Assembly: GCA_964431205.1 (NCBI GenBank)
Contig: CAYSIX010000070.1
Location: 1 to 17,489, forward strand
Origin: CAYSIX01 sp964431205
GTDB lineage: Bacteria; Planctomycetota; Phycisphaerae; Phycisphaerales; Phycisphaeraceae
Reading direction: 5' to 3'
Length of the DNA: 17,489 nt
Below the pieces are notes generated by a model. That model was given only the letters and a program-made list of their open reading frames with translations. It ran no database searches and was not told the DNA's origin. The position numbers and the translations under genes are program-made. Each line of letters starts with the position of its first letter. Position 1 is the first letter of the stretch. Positions 9,127 to 15,678 of the stretch are shown here, one piece after another.

Positions 9127-9405
9127 TCAGTCCGCTCCTTCTGCATCCTTTTTCCAATGCGGCACCGGCCCACAGAGATCGGCCCAGGTCTCAACACCGT
9201 CGTCGCCGAGGCCTTTGCGGTACTCGTCCGTCAGCACGCCGGCGAAGCCCCAGTTGGCTTCATCGACCTCGTCGATGACGACGTGCGTGTGCTCGGGGTT
9301 CTTGCCCAGCACGTCCTGAAGCACGCGCGTCATTTCCGCCACGATGCGCGCCTTCTGCTCACGTGTGACGCCGGTGCGGGTGATGCGGACGTTGACGTAG
9401 GGCAT
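9127..9405 (-). CDS. 4-oxalocrotonate tautomerase family protein
   Basis: A small 92-residue enzyme of the 4-OT superfamily. The start MPYVNVRITR supplies the catalytic N-terminal Pro (Pro2 before Met removal) and basic residues R7 and R10. The segment VTREQKARIVAEMTRVL is the family helix, and VVIDEVDEANWGFAG matches the second strand with its conserved NWG. These enzymes tautomerise or hydrate alpha,beta-unsaturated keto acids and related electrophiles. It has about 30 residues beyond the usual 62-residue 4-OT, ending in a charged tail. The ATG 9405 has AAAGGA about 6 nt upstream. It lies 60 nt after the AhpD-like gene. Confidence 0.88.
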   Translation of the reverse strand: MPYVNVRITRTGVTREQKARIVAEMTRVLQDVLGKNPEHTHVVIDEVDEANWGFAGVLTDEYRKGLGDDGVETWADLCGPVPHWKKDAEGAD

Positions 9406-9465
9406 GGACCATCCTTTCGGTTTGGCGGCATGGGAGCGTGAGGCGGTCGGGTCCGTGGCGTGGGG

Positions 9466-9807
9466 TTACCCGCTCGCCGCGGCCGTCGTCTCGCGGCCGG
9501 TCAGCAGCGCGTGCGTGCTGTGCGTCATCACGGCGCCGGCGCCGATCGCCGCGGCGACCAGCGACGCCTCGGTCAGCTCGGCGTCGGTGGCGCCGGCCTG
9601 GCGGGCCTTGTTCGTGTGCAGCTCGATGCAGTACGGGCACTGCGCCTTGACCGAGACGGCCACGGCGATCAGCTCCTTGTACTTGGCCGGGATCGCCCCT
9701 TCCTTCGTCGCCGCCTCACTGAACGCCTGGAACGTCTTCAGGCCGTCTGGAGCGTGTTCGCGCATCGTCTTGAGCTGTTGCAGATTCTTGATGTCGTAGT
9801 TCACCAT
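9466..9807 (-). CDS. Carboxymuconolactone decarboxylase / AhpD-like CxxC protein
   Basis: A 113-residue all-helical protein of the CMD/AhpD family. It keeps the AhpD-type proton relay and redox site: E45 in KYKELIAVAV, C57-P-Y-C60 and H64 (QCPYCIELH). It therefore likely acts as a thiol peroxidase or disulfide reductase rather than a decarboxylase. The C-terminus AAIGAGAVMTHSTHAL is typical of the single-domain subfamily, which forms ring-shaped oligomers. ATG 9807 has AAGGAG with 8-nt spacing, the best ribosome site in the island. Neighbours are an SDR upstream (88-nt gap containing a 6-bp hairpin at 9853-9870) and the tautomerase downstream (60-nt gap). Confidence 0.9.
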   Translation of the reverse strand: MVNYDIKNLQQLKTMREHAPDGLKTFQAFSEAATKEGAIPAKYKELIAVAVSVKAQCPYCIELHTNKARQAGATDAELTEASLVAAAIGAGAVMTHSTHALLTGRETTAAASG

Positions 9808-9852
9808 CCGGATCGCTCCTTTTGTGGTCGCATGAATGTGGGGGCCGGTCGT

Positions 9853-9870
9853 CCATGCTCCGCCGCATGG
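9853..9870 (-). repeat. Small hairpin between SDR and AhpD-like genes
   Basis: CCATGC and GCATGG pair around a 6-nt loop in the 88-nt gap. There is no T tract. It could be an RNA-processing or attenuation element, or chance. Confidence 0.25.
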
Positions 9871-9895
9871 CGAAGCCGGTGTTCACGAGTGCGTT

Positions 9896-10675
9896 TCAAT
9901 ACTTGTTCCGTCCGGCCATTACGCCGCCGTCGACGTTCCAGATCGCGCCGGTGACCCAGGAGGCGCGGTCCGAGAGCAGGAAGGCGATGGCTTCGGCGAC
10001 GTCCTCCGGCGTGCCGATGCGGCCGATGGGGTGGAAGCCGTCGAAGCCCTTGAGGGTTTCGTGCACTTGATCTTCGGGGATGAACGCCCGGTAGATCGGC
10101 GTCTCGACCACGGCCGGGGCGACGGCGTTGACGCGGATGCCGTGGCCGGCCAGCTCCATCGCCAGGTGCTGCGTCAGCGCGTGCAGGCCCGCCTTGGCCA
10201 TGGAGTAGGCCGACGACGGCGTGGCGGCGACCGCCTGGTGGGCCCACATCGAGCCGACATTCACGATCGCGCCGTTCACGTCCGCATCGACCATGCGCTG
10301 CGCGACCCGCTGCGTGATGAAGAACGTGGCGCGGTTCAGCGCGTGGTAGCGGTCGTAGTCCGCCGGCTCGTGCTCGAGAAACGGCTTGGGGTTGAACACG
10401 CCCGCGGCGTTGATCAGCAGGTCGAACGGACGGTCGCGCCGGTCCAGCCGCGGGAGCAGATCGCCGACCGCCTTCGCTTCCGTCAGGTCGCACACGATCG
10501 TCTCGACCGCTCCGACCGGCGTTAGCGATTCGGCGGCCGCGTCGGCCTTGGACTGGCGCGACCCGATCAGCACGGCCGAGCCGCCGCCTTCGAGCACCAG
10601 CCGCGCCGCGGCGAGCCCGATGCCACTGGTCCCGCCCACGGCGAGCAAGGTCTTGCCTTCAAATCCCTGGCTCAT
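9896..10675 (-). CDS. SDR-family oxidoreductase
   Basis: A complete 259-residue classical SDR. The cofactor motif is GGTSGIG (14-20), NAAG is at 89-92, and the catalytic residues are N114, S142, Y157 and K161 (YSMAK). The closing WNVDGGVMAG is typical of the FabG-like group. It is distinct from the other SDR (4521-5285), with only family-level resemblance. ATG 10675 has GGAG 8 nt upstream. The reading frame of a short upstream ORF ends in TGA overlapping this ATG (ATGA), so translation could be coupled. Substrate unknown; likely a carbonyl or hydroxyl compound handled with the ene-reductase and tautomerase nearby. Confidence 0.92.
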   Translation of the reverse strand: MSQGFEGKTLLAVGGTSGIGLAAARLVLEGGGSAVLIGSRQSKADAAAESLTPVGAVETIVCDLTEAKAVGDLLPRLDRRDRPFDLLINAAGVFNPKPFLEHEPADYDRYHALNRATFFITQRVAQRMVDADVNGAIVNVGSMWAHQAVAATPSSAYSMAKAGLHALTQHLAMELAGHGIRVNAVAPAVVETPIYRAFIPEDQVHETLKGFDGFHPIGRIGTPEDVAEAIAFLLSDRASWVTGAIWNVDGGVMAGRNKY

Positions 10676-10776
10676 GATCCAATCTCCATCATCAGGTGTG
10701 TCATGGTGGGCGGTCGATACCGGCGGGCGAACATGTTCAACGCCTCGAATGTTTCTTGGTCACGACCGATTTTCAC
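10672..10776 (-). other. Short ORF with ATGA overlap onto the SDR gene (possible gene stub)
   Basis: A 34-codon frame starting at GTG 10776 ends in TGA at 10672-10674, overlapping the SDR start codon by 4 nt. It overlaps the end of the SDR/SnoaL chimera at its 5' side. The encoded peptide (containing QETFEALNMFARRYRPP) is protein-like in composition but matches no family I recognise. It may be a C-terminal remnant of a deleted gene, a coupling leader peptide, or chance in a GC-rich sequence. Confidence 0.25.
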
Positions 10777-11092
10777 TCGTTTGGCGCAGGTCCACCTCTG
10801 GTTGGGCCGGGGGGCGTTCGATGCCCCGGATGATCGGCACGGGGCGGATGTTCTGCGGGAACGCCCAGCCGCGCTCGTGCAGGTAGAGCACCAGGTCCAA
10901 CGTGGTGTCGGCGACCTCCATGCGCACGACCCGGCCGCCGCGCACGGTCATGATCAGGTTCTCGATCGAGGTGCCGCTGCGCCCCGTGATGGCGACGTTC
11001 GCCCCCTGCCGCAGCGCCAGACGGGTCGTCTCCAGCCCCATGCCGCTGCTGCCGCCGGTGATCAGAAGGGTCTTGCCTTGGAGTCGCGTCAT
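10760..11092 (-). pseudogene. Truncated SDR fused in frame to the C-terminal half of a SnoaL-like protein
   Basis: A 110-codon chimera. Residues 1-38 are an SDR N-terminus (LQGKTLLITGGSSGMGLE, then VAITGR), with the nucleotide-binding motif but none of the catalytic N-S-Y-K residues. From residue 38 on the sequence is the C-terminal half of the SnoaL-like protein encoded at 14298-14810. DNA 10818-10987 equals 14350-14519 at 167 of 170 positions. The tail beyond it is more diverged yet keeps the VDLR motif. The junction falls in ACGGGGC, which both parents would share as ITGR and PTGR codons, suggesting recombination at microhomology. A ribosome site (AAAGGA) precedes ATG 11092, so it may still be expressed. 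It cannot be an active SDR and probably has no complete NTF2 fold. Confidence 0.8.
10818..10987 (-). repeat. 170-bp near-identical repeat, copy 1 (in the chimera)
   Basis: Matches 14350-14519 without gaps, with three substitutions. In the coding frame two are synonymous and one changes Met to Leu. Identity ends abruptly at 10988 (start of the SDR part). It ends less abruptly near 10817, where about 30 diverged bases are followed by a shared CAGGTCCACC. Confidence 0.95.
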
Positions 11093-11095
11093 TCG

Positions 11096-11168
11096 TCAGG
11101 TTCCTTTGTGGGGTTCTTTCAGATCGACCTTCCCGCTTGACAGAAACACAACGCCGCCTCGCGACAGT
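11096..11168 (-). other. Gap after the ene-reductase with a protein-like frame
   Basis: The 76-nt gap (11093-11168) is open in one frame across its length. It encodes a peptide containing GGVVFLSSGKVDLK before a TGA at 11096-11098. The string GGVVFLSSG resembles the strand that carries the catalytic Ser in SDR enzymes, so it may be SDR debris next to the broken SDR gene. This is an inference from a short string only. Confidence 0.2.
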
Positions 11169-12335
11169 TCAGTCGGGTCGCTGGAGCCAGTGGGCATACG
11201 GCGTCGGCAGCCGCTCGGCCCAGTCCAGGCCGAGGCGTTGCGCGGCCCGCACCGGCCAGTACGGATCGACCAGCATCTGCCGGCCGAGCAGGACCAGGTC
11301 GAGGCCGCCTTCGCCGAGCTGCTGTTCGAGAAAGCGCGGGGCCGTGCCTGCGACCGGATCGGACAGCGCCGAGACGGACACGGCCAAGCCGCTGGCCCGC
11401 TTGAGCCGAGCCGCGTCGGGCACGAGGAACGCCGGCCCGAACGGCGGCTTGCCCTCGGGCACGTTGGCGCCGAAGGCCATGTTGTCCAGGTGATCCACCC
11501 CGGCGGCGGCGAGTTGCCGGGCCAGGGCCTCGGCCTCGTCGATGTCCCAGCCGCCTTCGGCGTAATCGCGCGCCGCCAGGCGAACACCCAGCGGCAGCCG
11601 CTCGGGCCAGACCTCGCGCACCGCCGCCACCGTTTCCATCAGCAGCCGAACGCGGTTGTCGAAGCTTCCGCCGTAGCGGTCCGTCCGGTGATTGGTCAGC
11701 GGCGAATAGAACTGCTGGAACAGGTAGCCGTGCGAAGCATGAATCATGAGATAGGCAAAGCCCGCGTCGAGCGCGCGGCGGGCGGCGTCGCGGAACGCGG
11801 CGATCACGTCGGCGATGTCGGCCTCGGTCATGGCCCGCGGCACGCGCGGCCGATCATCGCCGAACGCCAGCGGGCTCGGCGCGATCGTCTCCCACGCCCC
11901 TTCCTCATCGGTCAGGTGACGCCCTTCCGACCGCGGCCGACCGCCCTCCCACGGCAGCGTCGAGCTCGCCTTGCGCCCCGCGTGACCGAGCTGAATCCCC
12001 GGCACCGCGCCCTGCCCCTGAATGAAGCGGGTCAGACGCGACAACGGCTCGACCTGCCCGTCATCCCACAGCCCGGCATCGCCCGGGGAGATGCGCCCCT
12101 GCGGCGACACCGCCGTGTCCTCCATGATCACCAGCCCCGCCCCGCCCACCGCTCGCGAGCCGAGGTGAACCAGGTGCCAGTCGTTGATCCGCCCGTTCCG
12201 GGCGCTGTACTGGCACATCGGCGAGACCCCGATGCGGTTGGGTAACGTCACCTGCCGTAACGCGAGCGGATCGAACAAGCTCGCGCCCCTGCCGGCTCGG
12301 CGATCTTCCGGTCTTCGAGTATCCACGATCGACAT
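11169..12335 (-). CDS. Old Yellow Enzyme family ene-reductase (YqjM-like)
   Basis: A 388-residue FMN-dependent NAD(P)H oxidoreductase. Near the N-terminus LFDPLALRQVTLPNRI and SPMCQYSA (C41) match the YqjM class, whose Cys tunes the flavin. QLGHAGRKAS is an FMN-binding segment. HASHGYLFQQFYSPLTNHR gives the substrate-binding H199 and H202 and the proton-donor Y204. RYGGSFDNRVRLL and the late LLGRQMLVDPYWP complete the barrel. Such enzymes reduce the C=C bond of quinones, enals and enones. ATG 12335 is preferred over the longer frame from 12389 because GGAG precedes it by 7 nt. The gene follows a small membrane-protein gene after 50 nt, a gap that contains the palindrome TGGGTACCCA (12359-12368). 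Confidence 0.93.
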   Translation of the reverse strand: MSIVDTRRPEDRRAGRGASLFDPLALRQVTLPNRIGVSPMCQYSARNGRINDWHLVHLGSRAVGGAGLVIMEDTAVSPQGRISPGDAGLWDDGQVEPLSRLTRFIQGQGAVPGIQLGHAGRKASSTLPWEGGRPRSEGRHLTDEEGAWETIAPSPLAFGDDRPRVPRAMTEADIADVIAAFRDAARRALDAGFAYLMIHASHGYLFQQFYSPLTNHRTDRYGGSFDNRVRLLMETVAAVREVWPERLPLGVRLAARDYAEGGWDIDEAEALARQLAAAGVDHLDNMAFGANVPEGKPPFGPAFLVPDAARLKRASGLAVSVSALSDPVAGTAPRFLEQQLGEGGLDLVLLGRQMLVDPYWPVRAAQRLGLDWAERLPTPYAHWLQRPD

Positions 12336-12358
12336 CAACAGTCTCCGAACAACGTAAA

Positions 12359-12368
12359 TGGGTACCCA
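12359..12368. promoter_or_regulatory. 10-bp palindrome upstream of the ene-reductase
   Basis: TGGGTACCCA is a perfect palindrome 24 nt before the ene-reductase start, between two same-strand genes. It shares the GTACC core with the inverted repeat at 15624-15646. It could be an internal operator; the evidence is only the sequence symmetry. Confidence 0.25.
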
Positions 12369-12385
12369 CCCCAAAGGGTGTGACA

Positions 12386-12676
12386 TCAATCGTCCCGTTG
12401 GGCGCGCTCGGCTGCGGACGCGCCCGGGCCCGCATTCCCAGAGGCCTCAGGCGCGGCAAGATCGCACCTTCGCCGCACCGCCCGCGACACCACCGGCATC
12501 GCCACCTTCTGAATCACGACCACCGCAACCGGCACGACCACCAGCGTTACCTGCCATAACGCCAGTTCCGCCGTCCACGGACGCACCGCATACAGCAACA
12601 CCGTGACCACCACGTACACCAGCAGCACGCTCACGAACAGTTGCGGCGGGCAGATTATTCGAATGCGTTCAATCAT
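12386..12676 (-). CDS. Small two-helix membrane protein of unknown function
   Basis: A 96-residue protein with no family I recognise. A short basic N-terminus precedes two hydrophobic segments (about FVSVLLVYVVVTVLLYAV and WQVTLVVVPVAVVVIQKVAMPVV), then a basic cluster (RAVRRR) and a polar C-terminal tail of about 25 residues rich in Ala, Glu and Asp. The charge pattern suggests both termini in the cytoplasm. The start is uncertain: GAAGG lies 3 nt before ATG 12679 and 6 nt before ATG 12676, and a TTG at 12694 overlaps the preceding stop without a ribosome site. It lies within 15 nt of the secreted NTF2-domain gene, so the two are likely co-transcribed. Confidence 0.65.
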   Translation of the reverse strand: MIERIRIICPPQLFVSVLLVYVVVTVLLYAVRPWTAELALWQVTLVVVPVAVVVIQKVAMPVVSRAVRRRCDLAAPEASGNAGPGASAAERAQRDD

Positions 12677-12690
12677 CATCTGCCTTCGAT

Positions 12691-14232
12691 TCAATGCTCA
12701 GTGGAAGTCGGGCGGTCTGCCGCGCTCGTGGGCACGGCTGGCAACGAATAGTGTTCGTGCAGGATCTGCCAGTTGCCTTCGCGTCGTTGCCAGATCATCG
12801 TCTGTCGCCCGTCGGCCTGGACCTCGCGGCCGTCCTTGAACGTGATCCGCAGGTACGCCGTGTTGGTCGACCACGCCACGTCGCCGCGCCGGGTCGCCTC
12901 GACGTCCGGGCCGATCGTCATTTCCAACGACAGCACGCGATCGAACACCGTGCGCTGCACACCTTCACGGAACGCATCGAAACCGACGTAGCCCTTGCGC
13001 GGCCGCCAGGGCACGAAGTGCACACGATCCGGATCATCCGCGTACATCGCGTCCGCGGCGTCCCAGTCCACCCAGCCGTCGTCGGTGGTCCAGATCGCGG
13101 CGAAGCGCTGCATCAGGGCCGTGAACTCCGGGTCCGGCTGGACGTCCTGGAAAGGTTCGTCAGGCTTGCTCAGCCGGTAGGGTTCGCCCGCAGCGGGGGC
13201 TGAGAAGTGCTCATGCACCACCACCCAGCGACCATCGGGCCGGCGGTGCCACACCTGCGTGCCGCGCTGGATCAGCGCCGAGGTCCGCCCGCCCTCGAAG
13301 CCGAGGTCCGCCCGCGCCAGGCAGGTGGTGTAAACCAGGTCGTCCGCGAGCGGGTAAACGCGCAGGTCGCCGTCGTAACGGATATCGCCGAAGACGATGC
13401 CCGCTTCATGCCAGACGTGTGTGATGACACGCTGAAAGTCATCCCAGCCGCGGTAACCCTTCAGCGGCGGCAGCGGGTCGTAGAAGATCGCGTGGGGATC
13501 GTCGGTGTACATCGCCTTGGCGTCGAGGAAGTCCGCCTCGGTGAAGTGTGGGTCGTAGAAGCTCCATGAGGCGAAGTACGCGTCGAGGCGTCGGCGCCAG
13601 GTTTGCAAGTCGCGGATGGTGGACGCCGAAGGCTTTGGCTCCACGGTGTTCCCGGATGGCGGAAGTTCGGGCGGCTCTGCGTGCTCGACGCCCGCTGTGG
13701 TGATCGGGCCGGTGAGGTGCTCGTGCACGATGCGCCACGCACCGTCGATCTTCTTCCAGACGTGCGTGCCGTGCTGGCTGCCGCGGTAAACTTCACCGTC
13801 GGACTGTCGACCCTGTCCCCAAAAGTTGATGGCCGACCACGCCATCTCGCCGCCATCGGCGACGTCGATGCGCAGCACATCCAACCGCGTGATCGTCCAG
13901 CCGGGGAAGGTTTCGTTCATGTCCCGCTCCCACACGCGGCGGTATTCGTCGAGCCCGACGAGTTGAGTCTGGGCCCAGTCCGGCGCATAGGAATCGAACA
14001 CCAGCAAGGCGTCGTCGGCGTACAAATCTTCATAGCCGTCCAGGGTGAACCGCTCGCCGCGACCGGTCGCGCTGAACATGTGCCGCCACCGATCAATCCG
14101 CTCGCGGATGGCCGCCCGGTCGTCGCGGGCCTCACCGCTGTCAGCGGCCGCGTGGGTGCCGCTGGGCGCCAGCGCAGTCACCACCAGCACCGACAGCGCA
14201 CTGATCAAAAGTCCGTTACGGCTGTTTTTCAT
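12691..14232 (-). CDS. Secreted protein with three tandem NTF2/SnoaL-like domains
   Basis: A 513-residue exported protein. The signal peptide spans about residues 1-28 (ISALSVLVVTALAPSGTHA). Three repeats of the NTF2-like cone fold follow at about 40-176, 206-346 and 368-498. Each has an early Y-[AT]-D-D motif (71-74, 242-245, 397-400), a GY or GL plus aromatic segment, and ends in W-x-[IV]-[VL]-H-E-H (HEH at 170-172, 340-342, 492-494). This matches the NTF2/SnoaL/ketosteroid-isomerase-like superfamily, which binds or isomerises small hydrophobic molecules. No catalytic residue can be assigned. The start is ATG 14232, with GGAG 9 nt upstream. A longer frame to 14748 is arginine-rich and overlaps the SnoaL gene out of frame. 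Its export contrasts with the cytoplasmic neighbours. Confidence 0.85.
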   Translation of the reverse strand: MKNSRNGLLISALSVLVVTALAPSGTHAAADSGEARDDRAAIRERIDRWRHMFSATGRGERFTLDGYEDLYADDALLVFDSYAPDWAQTQLVGLDEYRRVWERDMNETFPGWTITRLDVLRIDVADGGEMAWSAINFWGQGRQSDGEVYRGSQHGTHVWKKIDGAWRIVHEHLTGPITTAGVEHAEPPELPPSGNTVEPKPSASTIRDLQTWRRRLDAYFASWSFYDPHFTEADFLDAKAMYTDDPHAIFYDPLPPLKGYRGWDDFQRVITHVWHEAGIVFGDIRYDGDLRVYPLADDLVYTTCLARADLGFEGGRTSALIQRGTQVWHRRPDGRWVVVHEHFSAPAAGEPYRLSKPDEPFQDVQPDPEFTALMQRFAAIWTTDDGWVDWDAADAMYADDPDRVHFVPWRPRKGYVGFDAFREGVQRTVFDRVLSLEMTIGPDVEATRRGDVAWSTNTAYLRITFKDGREVQADGRQTMIWQRREGNWQILHEHYSLPAVPTSAADRPTSTEH

Positions 14233-14297
14233 TTGCTTCATCTCCAAATCTTTCTGGACATTTGATGCCGTCTCCGACACCGCGGCCGCAACGCGCT

Positions 14298-14810
14298 TCA
14301 GGCTACGCCAGTCGGCCGCAGGTCCACCGTGGGCTGGCTCGTGTCGCGGTCGATGCCCCGGATGATCGGCACGGGGCGGATGTTCTGCGGGAACGCCCAG
14401 CCGCGCTCGTGCAGGTAGAGCACCAGGTCCAACGTGGTGTCGGCCACCTCCAGGCGCACGACCCTGCCGCCGCGCACGGTCATGATCAGGTTCTCGATCG
14501 AGGTGCCGCTGCGCCCCGTCGGCGCGAGACCGAAGAATTCGCCCACGTGGGTCCAGTTGAGGTTGACGGTGGCGACGGCCCGGCCGGTGCCACGCTCGTC
14601 GAGGGCGAGGATCTCGTCGACCAGATCGATGCGCGGTGAGAACGCGGTGATGAACCCGCGCGCCCACTGCTTCAGCGCATCGAGGCCGACGACGCCGAAG
14701 CTGGCGGAGCTGTTGACCACCACGTCCGCCGTGAAGAGGGCGTCCCATCGTTCCAGCTCGTCGCGCTGGAACGCGTCATAAACTTCACGGGCGATGTTGG
14801 ACTGCTTCAT
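14298..14810 (-). CDS. SnoaL-like / nuclear transport factor 2 family protein
   Basis: A 170-residue cytoplasmic NTF2-like protein. The N-terminal helix REVYDAFQRDELERWDALFTADVV, the following VGLDALKQWARGF and the sheet VATVNLNWTHVGEFFGLAPTGR, then a long strand with GGRVVRLEVADTTLDLVLYL, match the SnoaL family of cyclases and binding proteins. The C-terminus adds about 35 residues, rich in Pro and Arg, beyond the usual domain. The start ATG 14810 has only a weak ribosome site. Its C-terminal half was copied, nearly base for base, into the chimera at 10760-11092. The function is not predictable from sequence; the family binds polyketide- or steroid-like rings or other small molecules. Confidence 0.85.
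   Translation of the reverse strand: MKQSNIAREVYDAFQRDELERWDALFTADVVVNSSASFGVVGLDALKQWARGFITAFSPRIDLVDEILALDERGTGRAVATVNLNWTHVGEFFGLAPTGRSGTSIENLIMTVRGGRVVRLEVADTTLDLVLYLHERGWAFPQNIRPVPIIRGIDRDTSQPTVDLRPTGVA
14350..14519 (-). repeat. 170-bp near-identical repeat, copy 2 (in the SnoaL gene)
   Basis: Partner of 10818-10987, 167 of 170 bases identical and in the same orientation. The intervening distance is about 3.4 kb. This copy lies inside an intact domain, so it is the likely source. Confidence 0.95.
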
Positions 14811-14872
14811 GTCTCGTGGCTCTTCATGGCAGCGGGCAAGGAGAAGGCGCCGCTACCGGGGTCGACATCGCC

Positions 14873-15529
14873 TCACCCGTCGATGGCCTTGACCTCCGGC
14901 TGGATCAGGTTGAGCACGGTGTGCGGGTCGCGGCCGGACATCAGGAGCTTGATGACGATCGCCGCGGCCGGTTCGAGCAGGCGGGCGAAGCGCAGGGCGC
15001 CCAGGTCCAGCGCCTCGCTGCCGACCTCTTCGATGAGTTGACGAACCTGCGCCTTGGCGTTCGCGTCGTCGCCGCAGTACATCGTGACCAGCCGGCGGCC
15101 GTCGAAGACCGGCGGGTCCATCTCCCACACGCGGGCCTGGCACATGTTGAACGCCTTGACGACCGCGGCGCCGGGCAACCGCTCGGCGATGGCTTCGCTC
15201 AGCGACAGGCCGCCGTCGTAGTGCTTGTTCAGCGATGTGTCCATGTCGTAGGGGTTGTTGATGTCGAGGACGGTCTTGCCGGCGAAGGCGTCGGGGCCGC
15301 CGGCGGCGTCGATGGCGTCGAAGACGTGTTCGTGCCGGGTGGCGAGCACGACGACGTCGCCGAACGCGGCGGCGTCGGCCTCGCTGCCGTGGCCGGCGCC
15401 GTCAAACCGGGCCGCCACCGCCTGGGCCTTGTCGGGGTGATGGCCGCCGAAGTGCAGCTCGTGCCCCCGGGCCCACTTCGTGCTCAGCGCGGTGGCCATG
15501 CTGCCGTAACCGATGAATCCGATTCGCAT
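14873..15529 (-). CDS. NADP-binding protein of the F420-dependent NADP reductase family
   Basis: A 218-residue Rossmann protein, the first gene of the minus-strand run. MRIGFIGYGSMA gives the nucleotide-binding GxGxxA motif (7-12). FGGHHPDKA after strand 2 is typical of the NADP-phosphate pocket of this family. VVLATRHEHV and KTVLDINNPYD follow. VVKAFN is the family motif near the middle, and the C-terminal helices contain FARLLEPAAAIVIKLL. Related bacterial proteins are annotated as NADPH-dependent F420 reductases or ferric-reductase-like NADP oxidoreductases. Use of F420 here is unproven. The start is ATG 15529 with GAGGGG 7 nt upstream. It faces the HxlR gene across a 149-nt shared control region. 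Confidence 0.85.
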   Translation of the reverse strand: MRIGFIGYGSMATALSTKWARGHELHFGGHHPDKAQAVAARFDGAGHGSEADAAAFGDVVVLATRHEHVFDAIDAAGGPDAFAGKTVLDINNPYDMDTSLNKHYDGGLSLSEAIAERLPGAAVVKAFNMCQARVWEMDPPVFDGRRLVTMYCGDDANAKAQVRQLIEEVGSEALDLGALRFARLLEPAAAIVIKLLMSGRDPHTVLNLIQPEVKAIDG

Positions 15530-15564
15530 GCCCGACCCCTCTTGTGTGGCGTTGCGTTGGTGTG

Positions 15565-15584
15565 CCGACGGCCCTGCCCGTCGG
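15565..15584. promoter_or_regulatory. Hairpin in the putative leader of the minus-strand run
   Basis: CCGACGG and CCGTCGG pair perfectly over 7 bp with a 6-nt loop, 36 nt upstream of the first gene of the run. There is no T tract, so this could be a leader stem or an operator. Confidence 0.35.
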
Positions 15585-15623
15585 GAGGCGAGGAAAGGTA
15601 GGCGGTTGCATACGGACGATCAA

Positions 15624-15646
15624 GTACCTACCATATTCTCAGGTAC
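15624..15646. promoter_or_regulatory. Candidate HxlR operator between the divergent genes
   Basis: GTACCT and AGGTAC form a perfect 6-bp inverted repeat with an 11-bp AT-rich spacer containing CATATTC, in the 149-bp region shared by the HxlR gene and the opposing gene run. A second pair, GGTAGG (15597-15602) and CCTACC (15627-15632), overlaps it. HxlR dimers bind inverted repeats in such divergent regions, so this is the best operator candidate. No experiment or motif database supports it here. Confidence 0.45.
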
Positions 15647-15678
15647 ACACTTTCTTGTAAGTCAAAGGCACGTCGGCC

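Noticed and set aside
9078..9197. Upstream extension of the MOSC gene
   Set aside because: It overlaps the tautomerase gene, and the internal ATG 9077 has a well-spaced ribosome site.
12691..14232. HEH motifs as an HNH-type nuclease site
   Set aside because: They end NTF2-like repeats, with none of the zinc-finger or beta-beta-alpha context of HNH nucleases.
10818..14519. The 170-bp repeat pair as ends of a composite transposon
   Set aside because: Both copies lie inside coding frames of a protein domain, lack a transposase and show no target-site duplication. A gene-fragment duplication explains them better.
14233..14748. N-terminal extension of the NTF2-domain gene
   Set aside because: Arginine-rich, overlaps the SnoaL gene out of frame, and would bury the signal peptide inside the protein.
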